Source of the DNA: Thiocapsa imhoffii
Lineage (GTDB): Bacteria; Pseudomonadota; Gammaproteobacteria; Chromatiales; Chromatiaceae
Assembly: GCF_016583985.1 (NCBI RefSeq)
Contig: NZ_NRSD01000001.1
Location: 124,001 to 188,000 of the forward strand
DNA: 64,000 bases
Direction of reading: 5' to 3'
The position numbers and the translations under genes are program-made. The notes beneath the pieces were generated by a model. The model was not told the DNA's origin and searched no databases. It saw nothing but the letters and a program-made list of their open reading frames with translations. Positions within the stretch are counted from its first letter, which is position 1; every line of letters starts with the position of its first letter. This document shows, piece after piece, positions 1 to 9,304 of this stretch.

Positions 1-155
1 TGGCGGGTGGTGGCGACACCATCGCCGCGATCCAGAAATACGACATCTACGACCGGGTCTCTTACATCTCCACGGCCGGTGGCGCCTTCCTCGAGTATCT
101 CGAGGGTAAGACGCTGCCCGCGGTCGCGATGCTCGAAGCGCGCGCGCGGGATTGA
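1..155 (+). CDS. pgk: Phosphoglycerate kinase, C-terminal end (partial)
   Basis: The window opens inside this gene. The readable frame starts at base 3 and gives 50 residues ending in a TGA at 153-155. The visible part contains [13 protein letters not shown] and the [18 protein letters not shown] segment, which is the conserved C-terminal nucleotide-binding and hinge region of phosphoglycerate kinase. The enzyme interconverts 1,3-bisphosphoglycerate and 3-phosphoglycerate in the cytoplasm, in glycolysis and in the Calvin cycle. It lies 65 bases upstream of pyk, with fba after that, so the three are probably co-transcribed. The N-terminal part lies outside the window. Confidence 0.93.
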   Translation, partial: AGGGDTIAAIQKYDIYDRVSYISTAGGAFLEYLEGKTLPAVAMLEARARD

Positions 156-220
156 CCCCAATCCACTCGGCCACCGACCCCAGCGATGGCCGGGGCGTTG
201 GCGATCAGAGGCTCACGAGC

Positions 221-1669
221 ATGACCATGTCTAGACGTACCAAGATCGTCGCCACACTCGGTCCCGCAACCGATCCGCTCGACGTGATGGATGAGATGAT
301 CAGGGCCGGCGTGGATGTTGTCCGACTCAACCTATCGCATGACACCCACCAGCGGCATCGTGAGCGGGCTGAACGGATTCGTGAACGCGCCGCGCACGCT
401 GGGCGCGAGATCGCTCTGCTGCTGGACCTGCAGGGTCCGAAGATTCGCGTCGGGAAGTTCCGCGACGGACCGATCCAGCTCACACGGGGCGAGACCTTTG
501 TCATCGATGCCACCTGTCCGCTCGACGCGGGGGATCGGAGCCGGGTTGGGACCACCTATCCGGAACTGGTCGATGACGTTACCCATGGCGATACGCTCTT
601 GCTCGACGATGGGGCGATCGAACTCGAGGTCGAGTCGGTCAGGGATGGGCGGATCGCGTGCAAGGTGGTCGTCGGTGGCCAGTTGTCCGATCACAAGGGG
701 ATCAACAAAAAAGGAGGGGGACTCTCCGCCCCGGCGCTGACGGAGAAGGATCAGGAGGATATCCGGTTCGCCGCCGATCTCGACGCTGACTACCTGGCGG
801 TCTCCTTCGTACGCAATGGCGATGATGTACGCCTCGCGCGTGAACTCTTCCACGAGGCCGGCGGGCGTGGCGGCATCGTGGCGAAGATCGAGCGCGCCGA
901 GGCGATGCGCGCCATCGACGACATCATCAACGCCGCCGATGTCATCATGGTGGCCCGTGGCGACCTGGGGGTGGAGATCGGTGACGCGGAACTCCCCGCC
1001 GCGCAGAAGACCCTGATCAGCCGGGCGCGCGAACTCAATAGTGTTGTCATCACGGCAACCCAAATGATGCAGTCGATGATCGAGAATCCGATTCCGACTC
1101 GCGCCGAGGTCTTCGATGTCGCCAACGCGGTCCTCGACGGGACCGATGCGGTCATGCTCTCGGCGGAGAGTTCGATCGGCAAATATCCTCCCAAGGTCGT
1201 CGAGGCGTTAGACCGCATCTGTCTGGAGGCTGAGAAGCATGTCACCCGCTCGGGTCATCGGCTGGATTCGGTTTTCGGCCGCGTCGACGAGGCGATCGCG
1301 ATGGCCGCGATGTACACCGCGAATCATCTCGGCGTGAAGGCGATCGCCGCGCTGACCGAAACCGGATCGACCGTGAAATGGATGTCACGGATTCGTTCGG
1401 GCATTCCGATCCACGCAATCACGCGCTCGGCTCAAACCCGTCGAAAAGTCAGGCTGTTTCGCGGCGTCTATCCGGTAAGCTTCGATGTCTCGAGTACGGA
1501 TATCCACGAAGTGAATCGCGAGGTGATCGAAGAGCTTTTGCGTCGCGGAACGGTGCGTGATGGCGATCTCGTGATCATCACCAAAGGTGATCGCTCCGGG
1601 GTGGAAGGGCAGACGAATATCCTGAAGATCATGCGGGTCGGTGAGCACACCCTCCTGCGGGAGGACTGA
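221..1669 (+). CDS. pyk: Pyruvate kinase
   Basis: The product is a 482-residue pyruvate kinase, which converts phosphoenolpyruvate and ADP to pyruvate and ATP. The N-terminus ([10 protein letters not shown]), the RLNLSH segment, the active-site stretch [11 protein letters not shown] and the [20 protein letters not shown] motif are all present, followed by the C-terminal allosteric-type domain. An in-frame GTG/ATG further upstream would add about 23 residues that match nothing in the family. I chose the ATG at 221 because AGAGG at 207-211 is well placed and the family motif begins a few residues later; a second ATG at 227 is possible. The length fits bacterial enzymes (about 470-480 residues). 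It sits between pgk and fba, an order familiar in purple sulfur bacteria, where these genes serve both glycolysis and the Calvin cycle. Confidence 0.96.
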   Translation: MTMSRRTKIVATLGPATDPLDVMDEMIRAGVDVVRLNLSHDTHQRHRERAERIRERAAHAGREIALLLDLQGPKIRVGKFRDGPIQLTRGETFVIDATCPLDAGDRSRVGTTYPELVDDVTHGDTLLLDDGAIELEVESVRDGRIACKVVVGGQLSDHKGINKKGGGLSAPALTEKDQEDIRFAADLDADYLAVSFVRNGDDVRLARELFHEAGGRGGIVAKIERAEAMRAIDDIINAADVIMVARGDLGVEIGDAELPAAQKTLISRARELNSVVITATQMMQSMIENPIPTRAEVFDVANAVLDGTDAVMLSAESSIGKYPPKVVEALDRICLEAEKHVTRSGHRLDSVFGRVDEAIAMAAMYTANHLGVKAIAALTETGSTVKWMSRIRSGIPIHAITRSAQTRRKVRLFRGVYPVSFDVSSTDIHEVNREVIEELLRRGTVRDGDLVIITKGDRSGVEGQTNILKIMRVGEHTLLRED

Positions 1670-1736
1670 GCCCACAACCCCACCGCACCGCCCAAACTCT
1701 GTTTTCAATCGTCAACTCGATCCGAGGAGAACACAC

Positions 1737-2801
1737 ATGGCACTGATTTCACTCCGCCAATTGCTTGATCATGCCGCCGAGCATGGCTATGGCGTCCCAG
1801 CGTATAACGTCAACAATCTCGAGCAGATGCGCGCCATCATGGAGGCCGCTGACGAGACCGATTCACCGGTGATCGTTCAGGCCTCGGCCGGCGCGCGCAA
1901 ATACGCGGGCGCCCCTTTCTTGCGTCATCTCATCCTCGCGGCCATCGAGGAGTGGCCTCACATCCCGGTGTGCATGCATCAGGATCACGGGACTTCGCCC
2001 GCCGTGTGTCAGCGCTCGATCCAACTCGGCTTCTCCTCGGTGATGATGGATGGATCGCTGAAGGAGGATGGTAAGACCCCGGCGTCCTACGACTACAACG
2101 TCGATGTCACGCGTCGTGTCGTGGAGATGGCGCATGCCTGCGGTGTGTCGGTCGAGGGTGAACTCGGCTGCCTCGGTTCGCTCGAGACCGGGCAGGCCGG
2201 CGAGGAGGATGGGATTGGTGCCGAGGGGACACTCGATCACAGCCAACTCCTGACCGACCCCGAGGAAGCCGCTGATTTCGTGAAGAAAACTGGCGTCGAT
2301 GCCCTGGCCATTGCCATTGGTACCTCGCATGGCGCCTACAAGTTCACCCGCCCACCGACGGGCGATATCCTGGCCATCGAGCGTGTGAAAGAGATCCACC
2401 AGCGGATCCCCAACACCCATCTGGTGATGCACGGCTCCTCCTCGGTGCCGCAGGAATGGCTCGCCATCATCAATCAATTCGGCGGCGATATGGGTGAGAC
2501 CTATGGCGTGCCGGTCGAAGAGATTGTCGAGGGAATCAAGCACGGGGTACGCAAGGTCAACATCGATACCGATCTGCGGATGGCCTCGACGGGTGCCATT
2601 CGCAAGCACCTGCACGACCATCCCTCCAATTTTGACCCGCGCAAGTACTTCGAAGCGGCAACCAAGGCCATGAAGGGGATCTGCAAGGCGCGCTATGAGG
2701 CCTTCGGGTCGGCCGGCAATGCGAGCAAGATCACTCCGATCTCCTTGGAGGCCATGGCGGACCGCTATACCAAGGGTGAGCTTGAGCCGAAGGTGAACTG
2801 A
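1737..2801 (+). CDS. fba: Class II fructose-bisphosphate aldolase (CbbA type)
   Basis: The 354-residue product is a zinc-dependent class II aldolase that condenses dihydroxyacetone phosphate with glyceraldehyde 3-phosphate, and probably also forms sedoheptulose bisphosphate in the Calvin cycle. Visible motifs are [10 protein letters not shown] near residue 18, the zinc-binding CMHQDHG, the [12 protein letters not shown] segment, HGAYKF with a metal-ligand histidine, HGSSSVP and the KVNIDTDLR phosphate-binding loop. The ATG at 1737 follows a GGAGA ribosome-binding site at 1726-1730. The insert between the GELG motif and HSQL ([11 protein letters not shown]) is typical of the CbbA subgroup of autotrophic proteobacteria. 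It lies 67 bases after pyk and is followed by a strong terminator, so it closes the operon. Confidence 0.96.
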   Translation: MALISLRQLLDHAAEHGYGVPAYNVNNLEQMRAIMEAADETDSPVIVQASAGARKYAGAPFLRHLILAAIEEWPHIPVCMHQDHGTSPAVCQRSIQLGFSSVMMDGSLKEDGKTPASYDYNVDVTRRVVEMAHACGVSVEGELGCLGSLETGQAGEEDGIGAEGTLDHSQLLTDPEEAADFVKKTGVDALAIAIGTSHGAYKFTRPPTGDILAIERVKEIHQRIPNTHLVMHGSSSVPQEWLAIINQFGGDMGETYGVPVEEIVEGIKHGVRKVNIDTDLRMASTGAIRKHLHDHPSNFDPRKYFEAATKAMKGICKARYEAFGSAGNASKITPISLEAMADRYTKGELEPKVN

Positions 2802-2849
2802 GTTTCGGTTCGTATTCGGTCTGAAGAGGTGCGGACATCCGCACCATAA

Positions 2850-2872
2850 AAGGGGCGTCCGCGCCCCTTTTT
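2850..2872 (+). terminator. Rho-independent terminator of the pgk-pyk-fba operon
   Basis: The stem AGGGGCG (2851-2857) pairs with CGCCCCT (2862-2868) across a short loop and is followed by a run of five T. It lies 50 bases after the fba stop. A second small hairpin, GTGCGGA/TCCGCAC at 2829-2843, lies just before it. Confidence 0.85.
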
Positions 2873-2938
2873 CGTGCGCCCGCCTGCATCGATGTCGATC
2901 CTTGATTCGGCGACAACTCAACCAGCTGGAGTCCACTG

Positions 2939-3334
2939 GTGTTCGACGATCAAAAATTTCCGTGCCCCTGCTGCGGCTACTGCGTTCACGAGCATGAACC
3001 CGGTTTTCATCAAGTCTGCCCGATTTGCGGTTGGGAGGACGATCTCAGTCAATTGCGCTTCGTTGCCATGCCGGGTAGCAGCAATACCGTGAGTCTGGTC
3101 GAGGCACAGCAGAACTATCAGCGATATGGCGCCTCCGAACGGCGTCGCATCGGTGAGACTCGGGCGCCCGTCGATGGTGAGACGCGCGACGCCGGCTGGC
3201 GTCCGGTTGATCCGACGTTGGACAATATTGAACATCCCGTGCGCGGTGTTCCCTACGGTGACTCCTATCCCTGGCCGGACACCACGGTCCTGTATTATTG
3301 GCGGCGGACTTACTGGCGACGCTTGGTTGGTTGA
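2939..3334 (+). CDS. CPCC-type cysteine-rich protein
   Basis: The 131-residue protein starts at a GTG with GGAG at 2928-2931 ahead of it. The N-terminus reads FPCPCCGYCVHE and is followed by CPICGWEDD, two cysteine knuckles typical of the CPCC family of small bacterial proteins (cysteine-rich CPCC domain). They probably form a zinc site. The middle carries NTVSLVEAQQNYQRYGASE, also usual in the family. The C-terminal 50 residues are rich in Trp, Pro and Tyr (WPDTTVLYYWRRTYWRR) and look family-peripheral. No biochemical role is established for the family that I can name. It stands alone after the fba terminator. Confidence 0.75.
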   Translation: MFDDQKFPCPCCGYCVHEHEPGFHQVCPICGWEDDLSQLRFVAMPGSSNTVSLVEAQQNYQRYGASERRRIGETRAPVDGETRDAGWRPVDPTLDNIEHPVRGVPYGDSYPWPDTTVLYYWRRTYWRRLVG

Positions 3335-3520
3335 GTCCGCTGGATGCGGCATGGAGTGCCTGGTGCGCGCGGTCGGGCGGCTCTCGGTGGGGATGTTGAG
3401 GCCGCGAAACGTGCTCATCAGGCGCCGGTGCTCGACCTCTAGTCATCCTGGATTGCAACGCAGCGGATTCGCGATCAGGATATTCAGTTCGAGCGGTGCC
3501 ATTGATGAGTAGGTGAGAGC

Positions 3521-4183
3521 ATGCATGAGCGTCCCCCCAGCGAGCGACTCCAGCGTCAGGCGCTCGCGCAGATTGCCGAGAGCAAACGCATGGTGCTGGC
3601 GGTTCGGCATGCCTTGGCGCAGCGCCAACCGGCGACCGTCCTGATCACCAGTGCCGCGCCCCATGAAGGCAAGAGCTTGCTGGGCGCCTCCTTGGCCTCC
3701 GCGGCCGTGAGCATGGGTGAGGAGCGTATTCTGGTGATGGACCTCAACTGGTACCGGCCTGCGCTGCATCAGTTCTTCGGTCGCGACTTGCTCCATACGA
3801 GCGATGAGATCGCGACACGGCCCCTCGCGGACGTGATCGACAGCGGTGGGGAGGGGGAGCCCGATCGCCTATTGGCGCCGACCGATCACGATCAGGTCGC
3901 CGGCAGCGCGCTGAATGGTCCGGCCGTGGCGCGACGTCTGATCACCAGTGCCCGGGAGCTCTACGACACCATCTTCATCGACACGGCATCCGTCTTCCCA
4001 ACCAACCGGATGATGATGGATCCGGTGATGCTTGCGAGTATGGTGGATGGTGTCATGATGGTGATCCAGAGTCGCAGCACCGCGCGTCAGCAGGCGAAAC
4101 GGGCCTACAAGACGATTGAGCTCTCGGGCGCGAACATCATCGGCGCGGTCCTCAATCATAGCGAATCGCTCGGCCGCGCCTGA
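3521..4183 (+). CDS. BY-kinase-like (CpsD/Wzc cytoplasmic domain) ATPase
   Basis: This 220-residue protein resembles the cytoplasmic kinase half of bacterial tyrosine kinases that regulate exopolysaccharide polymerisation. The Walker A motif AAPHEGKSL lies near residue 47, the Walker A' region is ILVMDLNWYRP near residue 69, and Walker B is TIFIDTA near residue 150. Two points are odd. The second acidic residue normally found in Walker A' (D-x-D) is replaced by Asn. The C-terminus ends in NHSESLGRA with no tyrosine cluster. Both suggest an ATPase with altered or absent autophosphorylation. The gene after it encodes a Wzz-like membrane protein, so the pair probably forms a split co-polymerase. 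The start at 3521 has AGGTGAG just upstream. Confidence 0.75.
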   Translation: MHERPPSERLQRQALAQIAESKRMVLAVRHALAQRQPATVLITSAAPHEGKSLLGASLASAAVSMGEERILVMDLNWYRPALHQFFGRDLLHTSDEIATRPLADVIDSGGEGEPDRLLAPTDHDQVAGSALNGPAVARRLITSARELYDTIFIDTASVFPTNRMMMDPVMLASMVDGVMMVIQSRSTARQQAKRAYKTIELSGANIIGAVLNHSESLGRA

Positions 4184-4229
4184 GCTGCCCGGAAGGGCCC
4201 TTGACTCCCTACAGCGAGCGGAACGACGC

Positions 4230-4976
4230 ATGGGATACTATCTGAATCGTTATTGGCGGGCCCTGCGGCAGCACGGCTGGTGGCTAAGCTTATCTATCCT
4301 CCCCGTCGTACTCTACTTGGTTGCGGCCGCGCTGCACCATGACACCTTTATCGTGACGCAGGATTACCTCTATCACGGGGAGGTCCCGGTTGCGGCCACT
4401 GACCATCCAGTCCGCACCCAGCCGTTAACCATGTTGGTTGATGCCCCGGATCAGTTGTTCATGGATGGGTTTGCCTTGAATCAACTGTTACGTCGCCTCC
4501 ACCTTGAGACGGCCTGGGCAGACATCACGGAAGCCGAGCTCCCGCGCATGGTGAACGCCTCCATGCATCTTGAGCGTCCCAGTGAGGACAGGATCAGTCT
4601 CTATTATCGAGGCATGGATGGCGAACTCGGACATCGTTTCGTGGACTATTTCAACCAGCGTCTCCTGACACGCGTCGCCGATGGTGTGTCGCGCGCACGC
4701 TCCGCCGGGAACTTGGATCCAGACTGGCGTTTTGAGAAAGCGGGGCCGGTGAGCCTCGAGGCCTTTGGGACGCCTTGGAACCCCCAACGACTGCTGCCCG
4801 CAACCCTGATCCTGCTTGCTGGTTTGCTCCTCATCGCGGTCGCGATCGCGGTCCATGAGTTTGCCGACAGCTCCTTCCGATCGGCACGCCAGGTGGCCCG
4901 CTATCTCGAGACACAGGTCCTGGGTGAGATCCCCGATTTAAAGGTTTTGACCCGAAATTTGCACCTCGATGGGTGA
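4230..4976 (+). CDS. Wzz/Wzc-type polysaccharide chain-length determinant-like membrane protein
   Basis: The 248-residue product has one membrane segment near the N-terminus (SILPVVLYLVAAAL, residues about 20-34) and a second near residue 200 (RLLPATLILLAGLLLIAVAI). Between them is a periplasmic domain of about 160 residues. After the second helix comes FADSSFRSARQVARYLETQVLGEIP, the cytoplasmic motif that links Wzc-type co-polymerases to their kinase domain. The topology therefore matches a polysaccharide co-polymerase that lacks its own kinase, which is supplied by the preceding gene 46 bases upstream. The periplasmic part is short for the family and lacks an obvious coiled coil. I chose the ATG at 4230 because the longer frame only adds sequence overlapping the upstream gene. 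Confidence 0.7.
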   Translation: MGYYLNRYWRALRQHGWWLSLSILPVVLYLVAAALHHDTFIVTQDYLYHGEVPVAATDHPVRTQPLTMLVDAPDQLFMDGFALNQLLRRLHLETAWADITEAELPRMVNASMHLERPSEDRISLYYRGMDGELGHRFVDYFNQRLLTRVADGVSRARSAGNLDPDWRFEKAGPVSLEAFGTPWNPQRLLPATLILLAGLLLIAVAIAVHEFADSSFRSARQVARYLETQVLGEIPDLKVLTRNLHLDG

Positions 4977-5235
4977 CAACGTTGGGCGATGTCGGTCTAA
5001 GTGGAGTGATTTTGGGTGTCATGTCGGGACGGTTGACGCGGACCCATGTGTCACTCCCCACGTTGCGGCAGGTTCGGGTCGAATAGTGCGGTGGGTTTGC
5101 AACAGCTCACGCTGTCCTGGCGCATCCCGACCACTGCCCGGAGCGGATGGAGCGCTCGAATCCTGTTTGGGCGGCACGATCGTCGCGGTGCCTCCTCGCG
5201 CCATGAGGGACTGAGATGTCCCGCGGAGTCATTAG

Positions 5236-6690
5236 ATGATTCACCTTGTTGTCCGCTGGCTGTCGGTCAGCTTGCTCTTCGGCTGGTTTCTGAGTGTGGG
5301 GTTGCTGCAGGCGCAGACCGGCGATCTGGGCTACACCTTGCGCTGGGCCGAGGTCGATGATCCACGGGTTGCCGGCTATCGCGTCTACTATGGCGTCGAG
5401 CCCGGCCATTACCTCGAGATGATCGATGTCGGATTGGAGACGACCCATCGCGTCACGGGTTTGGAACCGGATACGGTCTACTACTTTACGGTCAGTGCCT
5501 ACGATGCGGAGGGATTCGAGTCGAGCTACACCCCCGAAGTGACCTCGGGGGCGTTTCGCTATCTCTTTGGCATGGGCGGGCCCTTCCCGAGTGACGGCGG
5601 CTGGGTCGAAGTGGCCAATGCCAGTCTGTTGCAGGAGCAGCGCATCAAGGCCGCGGCGCCGGAATATGGCGGCGGCAGCGGTGAGGTCCGGGTCGCGACC
5701 GGTGATCTCAATGGGAACGGGCGCGACGAGGTGGTGCTGGGCTTCGGCCCGGCGCCCTTCGGTCAATCTGGCGGCTGGTTCCGTCTGCTCGACAGCAACC
5801 TGGCCCACCTGGCGTGGGGGCGTGTCGACTGGGACGACTACAATGCCACGAACGGTGAAACCTATCCCGCGGTCGGCGATCTCGACGGCGATGGCAAGGC
5901 CGAAATCGTGATTGGCTTGGGCTCGGGTGGCGGCGGCATGATGCAGGTCTTCGGCTATGATGCGGGCGGGCTGGTGCCACTCGGTTGGACCGCGCTCGAC
6001 TGGCCCGAATACAACGCACTGAGCGGCGCGACACGCCCAGCCCTCGGCGACGTCGATGGCAATGGCCGTGCTGATTTGCTGGTCGGACTGGCGGCGGTTG
6101 AGGATCGTGCCCGCCCGGCTGGTGGAGACCCCGCTGCCTTCTCCGAGACCGGGTCGACGCCCATTCCCGGGGGTTTTTTCTTCCTAAAACGCGGGATCGA
6201 TCTTGCGGGCAGCGAGGATGAAACGATGCGTGATGCGCTGGCCAACCGGCTGCTGCTCGAGCGCGAGATCACGACCGGATCCGTGTCCTGGGGTGAATAC
6301 GCCCGTCAGCTTGGTGAGACCTGGCCCGCGCTCGGCGACCTGAGCGGGGACGGTCGCTACGAGATCGTCGTTGGCCTGGGACGCGGCGGCGAGGGGCTCT
6401 TCGAGGTCTTCCAGTACGATGCGGAGGCGATCGTGTCACTCGGCTTGGGCGCATTGAACTGGCCGGAGTATCTCGCGCGCAACGGCGAGATGCGTCCCAC
6501 GGTCCACTCGCGCCGGGGCGCTCCAGGCCAGATCCTGTTCGGGCTCGGCGCGGGTGGGGAAGGGCGGGTCGAGGTGTTCGAGCTGCGCTACGGCGACTGG
6601 GAGAATGTCGACAGCTTCGAACTCTGGCCACGCCAGTATCGCATGGCTGAAGGTGCGACCTGGCCGGCCGTCAAACTGGAGTCGCGCTGA
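5236..6690 (+). CDS. Secreted FN3 / FG-GAP repeat protein
   Basis: The 484-residue protein starts with a Sec signal peptide (about residues 1-26, ending LLQAQ). A fibronectin type III domain follows at about residues 30-105, with YRVYYG and VTGLEPDTVYYFTVSAYD. The rest contains FG-GAP/VCBS-type repeats with calcium-loop signatures: GDLNGNGRDE near residue 156, GDLDGDGKAE near 214, GDVDGNGRAD near 271 and GDLSGDGRYE near 367, plus a decayed fifth copy. Each is preceded by a WxEY...GxTxPA segment. Such proteins form beta-propellers that bind carbohydrates or partner proteins outside the cell. It follows the co-polymerase genes by 260 bases, so a role with an exopolysaccharide is possible but unproven. 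GGAG at 5225-5228 supports the start. Confidence 0.75.
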   Translation: MIHLVVRWLSVSLLFGWFLSVGLLQAQTGDLGYTLRWAEVDDPRVAGYRVYYGVEPGHYLEMIDVGLETTHRVTGLEPDTVYYFTVSAYDAEGFESSYTPEVTSGAFRYLFGMGGPFPSDGGWVEVANASLLQEQRIKAAAPEYGGGSGEVRVATGDLNGNGRDEVVLGFGPAPFGQSGGWFRLLDSNLAHLAWGRVDWDDYNATNGETYPAVGDLDGDGKAEIVIGLGSGGGGMMQVFGYDAGGLVPLGWTALDWPEYNALSGATRPALGDVDGNGRADLLVGLAAVEDRARPAGGDPAAFSETGSTPIPGGFFFLKRGIDLAGSEDETMRDALANRLLLEREITTGSVSWGEYARQLGETWPALGDLSGDGRYEIVVGLGRGGEGLFEVFQYDAEAIVSLGLGALNWPEYLARNGEMRPTVHSRRGAPGQILFGLGAGGEGRVEVFELRYGDWENVDSFELWPRQYRMAEGATWPAVKLESR

Positions 6691-6873
6691 GCCTGGTGGC
6701 CGCTCGGTCGTGCGCGGCGAGCCTGTCCCGCTTTGCAGCCTGCGGCCCTCAGCCTGTCCGGGAGATAAGGCCCCTGTCCAGCGAGCCACCTGCTCCGCGC
6801 CCCCCGCGTGGGGCCGGGTTCGCATGACGGCCTCGCCTCCATCCCCTGATCCACGTTCGATCGAGTAGGTGTC

Positions 6874-8754
6874 ATGGACCAAGCCGTACGTCGCTGCAAC
6901 CAGATCTACGCCATCGATCGCTGGGGCGAAGGCTATTTTGGGATCAATGCGTCTGGTCATCTCTACGCCCGCCCGGATCCGGCCAGCGCGATCGAGATCG
7001 ATCTCGTGCGCTTGAGCGAACAGATCGACGCCGAAGGCTTGTCCCTGCCCATCCTGGTACGGTTCAACGATATCCTGCGCCATCGTGTGCGGGCCTTGCA
7101 TCAAGCCTTCGAGGAGGCTAGCGAGGCCTGTGGGTATGCGGGTCGCTACCAGCCCGTTTATCCCATCAAGGTGAATCAGCAGGCGGGCGTGGTCCGCGAG
7201 ATCTTGCGCGCTGGGCATGCGGGATTGGAGGCTGGCAGTAAACCTGAGCTGATGGCCGTGCTGGCACTGTCGCCCGCGAACGGCCTGGTCGTGTGCAATG
7301 GATACAAAGACCGGGACTACATCCGTCTGGCACTGATCGGTCGGCGTCTGGGACTGCGTGTGCAGATCGTGATCGAGAAGCCCTCCGAGATTGACCTCGT
7401 CCTGGAGGAGGCCGAGCGTTTGGGCGTCGCCCCCTTGCTTGGGGTGCGGGTTCGGTTGGCGGCAGCGGCGGCTGGTAACTGGCAGAGCAGCGGTGGTGAA
7501 TCCGCGAAATTCGGCCTCTCCGCCAAACAGATCCTTGATCTCGTCGAACGGTTGCGGGACGCGGAGCGTCTCGATTGGCTGAACCTGTTGCACTGCCATT
7601 TGGGATCGCAAATCCCAAACCTGCAAGACATCCGGGTGGGGATCGCCGAACTCGTGCGCTTCTACGCCGAACTGCGTCGCCTGGGTGCACCGATCACCAT
7701 TCTCGACGTGGGCGGTGGTTTGGGCGTCGACTACGAAGGCACCGGGACGCGACACTACTGTTCGGTGAATTACACCTTCTCGAGCTATGCCGCGGCGATC
7801 GTCGGGGCCGTCGCGGCGGAGTGCAAGCGTCGTGACTTGCCCGAACCCGATCTGCTGAGTGAGTCCGGCCGGGCATTGACGGCGCACCATGCGGTCCTGA
7901 TCACCAATGTGATCGATCGCGAAGAGGCGGGCGGCAGTGCGGTCGAGCCGCGTCGGGACGAAGGGGATCCGCTGCTCGATGGACTGTCCAGTCTGCTCGG
8001 CGAGGTGGATACCGCGCCCCCCCACGAGTCGTTCACGCAGGCACGCGAACTGCTCGAGGCCGCGCGCCGACGCTTCGTCGAGGATGACCTGGACTTGGTG
8101 GGGCGCGCACGCTCCGAGGAACTCTTCTTCGCCATCTGCCGGCGGCTCGCCGGGCGACTCGACCCGGCGATCCGTCGGCATCGAGAACTGGCCGACGAAG
8201 TCAATGCCCTGCTGGCCGATAAACTCTTCTGCAACTTCTCGCTGTTCCAGTCGATGCCGGACGTCTGGGCGCTCGATCAGATCTTCCCGGTCGTGCCCAT
8301 CCAGCGGCTCGACGAGATCCCGCGCGCGCGCGCCACGGTGCATGATTTAACCTGCGATTCGGATGGCTGCATCGATCAATATGTCGACGAAGGAGGGATC
8401 GAGGCGAGCCTGCCAGTCCATCAGGGGGCGGGTCTCGGGGCACCCTACCTGCTCGGCTTCTTCATGGTGGGCGCCTATCAGGAGATCCTCGGCGATATCC
8501 ACAACCTATTCGGCGACACGGATGCGGTCAATGTCGAACTCGACCCCAATGCACCCGATGGCTATCGGTTGCTGGACGCCGAGCGCGGTGATTCCACGGA
8601 TGAGCTCTTAAGCTATGTCCACTTCGAACCGCGCACCCTGCTTGCACACTACCGGCGCAAGCTCGAGGCGGCCGAACTCGACCGTGCCACTCGAGAACAG
8701 TTCTACGTCGAACTCAAGGCCGGTCTCTACGGTTATACCTACCTCGGCGGCTGA
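6874..8754 (+). CDS. speA: Biosynthetic arginine decarboxylase
   Basis: The 626-residue product is a PLP-dependent fold-III arginine decarboxylase that makes agmatine for polyamine synthesis. The N-terminal WGEGYFGIN and YQPVYPIKVNQQ segments are diagnostic; the lysine in YPIKVNQ binds PLP. Further motifs are GLEAGSKPEL, VCNGYKD, the ribose/phosphate loop DVGGGLGVDYEG and the C-terminal DLTCDSDGCI, in which the cysteine contributes to catalysis. YTYLGG closes the protein. The length is near the usual 630-660. hypA begins three bases after the stop, so the two are probably co-transcribed although their functions are unrelated. Confidence 0.95.
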   Translation: MDQAVRRCNQIYAIDRWGEGYFGINASGHLYARPDPASAIEIDLVRLSEQIDAEGLSLPILVRFNDILRHRVRALHQAFEEASEACGYAGRYQPVYPIKVNQQAGVVREILRAGHAGLEAGSKPELMAVLALSPANGLVVCNGYKDRDYIRLALIGRRLGLRVQIVIEKPSEIDLVLEEAERLGVAPLLGVRVRLAAAAAGNWQSSGGESAKFGLSAKQILDLVERLRDAERLDWLNLLHCHLGSQIPNLQDIRVGIAELVRFYAELRRLGAPITILDVGGGLGVDYEGTGTRHYCSVNYTFSSYAAAIVGAVAAECKRRDLPEPDLLSESGRALTAHHAVLITNVIDREEAGGSAVEPRRDEGDPLLDGLSSLLGEVDTAPPHESFTQARELLEAARRRFVEDDLDLVGRARSEELFFAICRRLAGRLDPAIRRHRELADEVNALLADKLFCNFSLFQSMPDVWALDQIFPVVPIQRLDEIPRARATVHDLTCDSDGCIDQYVDEGGIEASLPVHQGAGLGAPYLLGFFMVGAYQEILGDIHNLFGDTDAVNVELDPNAPDGYRLLDAERGDSTDELLSYVHFEPRTLLAHYRRKLEAAELDRATREQFYVELKAGLYGYTYLGG

Positions 8755-8757
8755 TCC

Positions 8758-9111
8758 GTGCACGAACTCTCCATCTGTCAAGCATTGATCGAGCAGGTGA
8801 CACGGATTGCTGCTGAACATGGCGCGACAGGGGTCGAGCGCATTGGTCTCAGGATCGGCCCGCTCGCGGGCGTCGAGGCCCCCTTGCTCCGGCATGCCTT
8901 TCCCTTAGCCGCGACGGGCACCCTAGCCGAAACAGCGGAGTTGGTCATCGAGACGGCCGCAATCCGGGTCGTTTGTACCGACTGCGGTGCTGAGTCGCAG
9001 GCGCTGGTGAACCGGCTCCTGTGCGCCGCGTGTGGCAGCTATAAGACTCGCTTGATCAGCGGGGATGAATTGCTCCTGGCGAACCTCGAATTGACGCTTC
9101 CGGATCCTTGA
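8758..9111 (+). CDS. hypA: Hydrogenase maturation nickel metallochaperone HypA
   Basis: The 117-residue protein starts at a GTG, giving the family N-terminus (M)HELSICQALIEQV. The first His and Glu are the nickel-binding residues. The zinc site is the pair CTDC (about residue 74) and CAAC (about residue 90). The C-terminus ends with ISGDELLLANLEL, also conserved. HypA delivers nickel to NiFe-hydrogenase large subunits together with HypB, which is encoded next. It begins three bases after speA. No structural hydrogenase genes are in this window. Confidence 0.95.
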   Translation: MHELSICQALIEQVTRIAAEHGATGVERIGLRIGPLAGVEAPLLRHAFPLAATGTLAETAELVIETAAIRVVCTDCGAESQALVNRLLCAACGSYKTRLISGDELLLANLELTLPDP

Positions 9112-9304
9112 GTCTGGAAACGGAACGATGCTGGAGGTGGCGCGGGCCTGACCCCCTGGATGGACTGGCGTAAACTCCAGGTTGGTGATGGTGCCGCAAG
9201 CGTGCGGGCAGACCATCGGCACCGAATCCGTTGGCATCCGGTCTCGTCTCGGGTCAAGATGCCGATGCAATGGCCCGACGGGCAGAGTCTAGGGAGTCAT
9301 CCTC

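Noticed and set aside
6436..8343. 635-residue open frame on the minus strand
   Set aside because: It lies over speA and the end of the FG-GAP gene, whose plus-strand products have clear family motifs. The minus-strand product shows none and reflects high GC codon bias.
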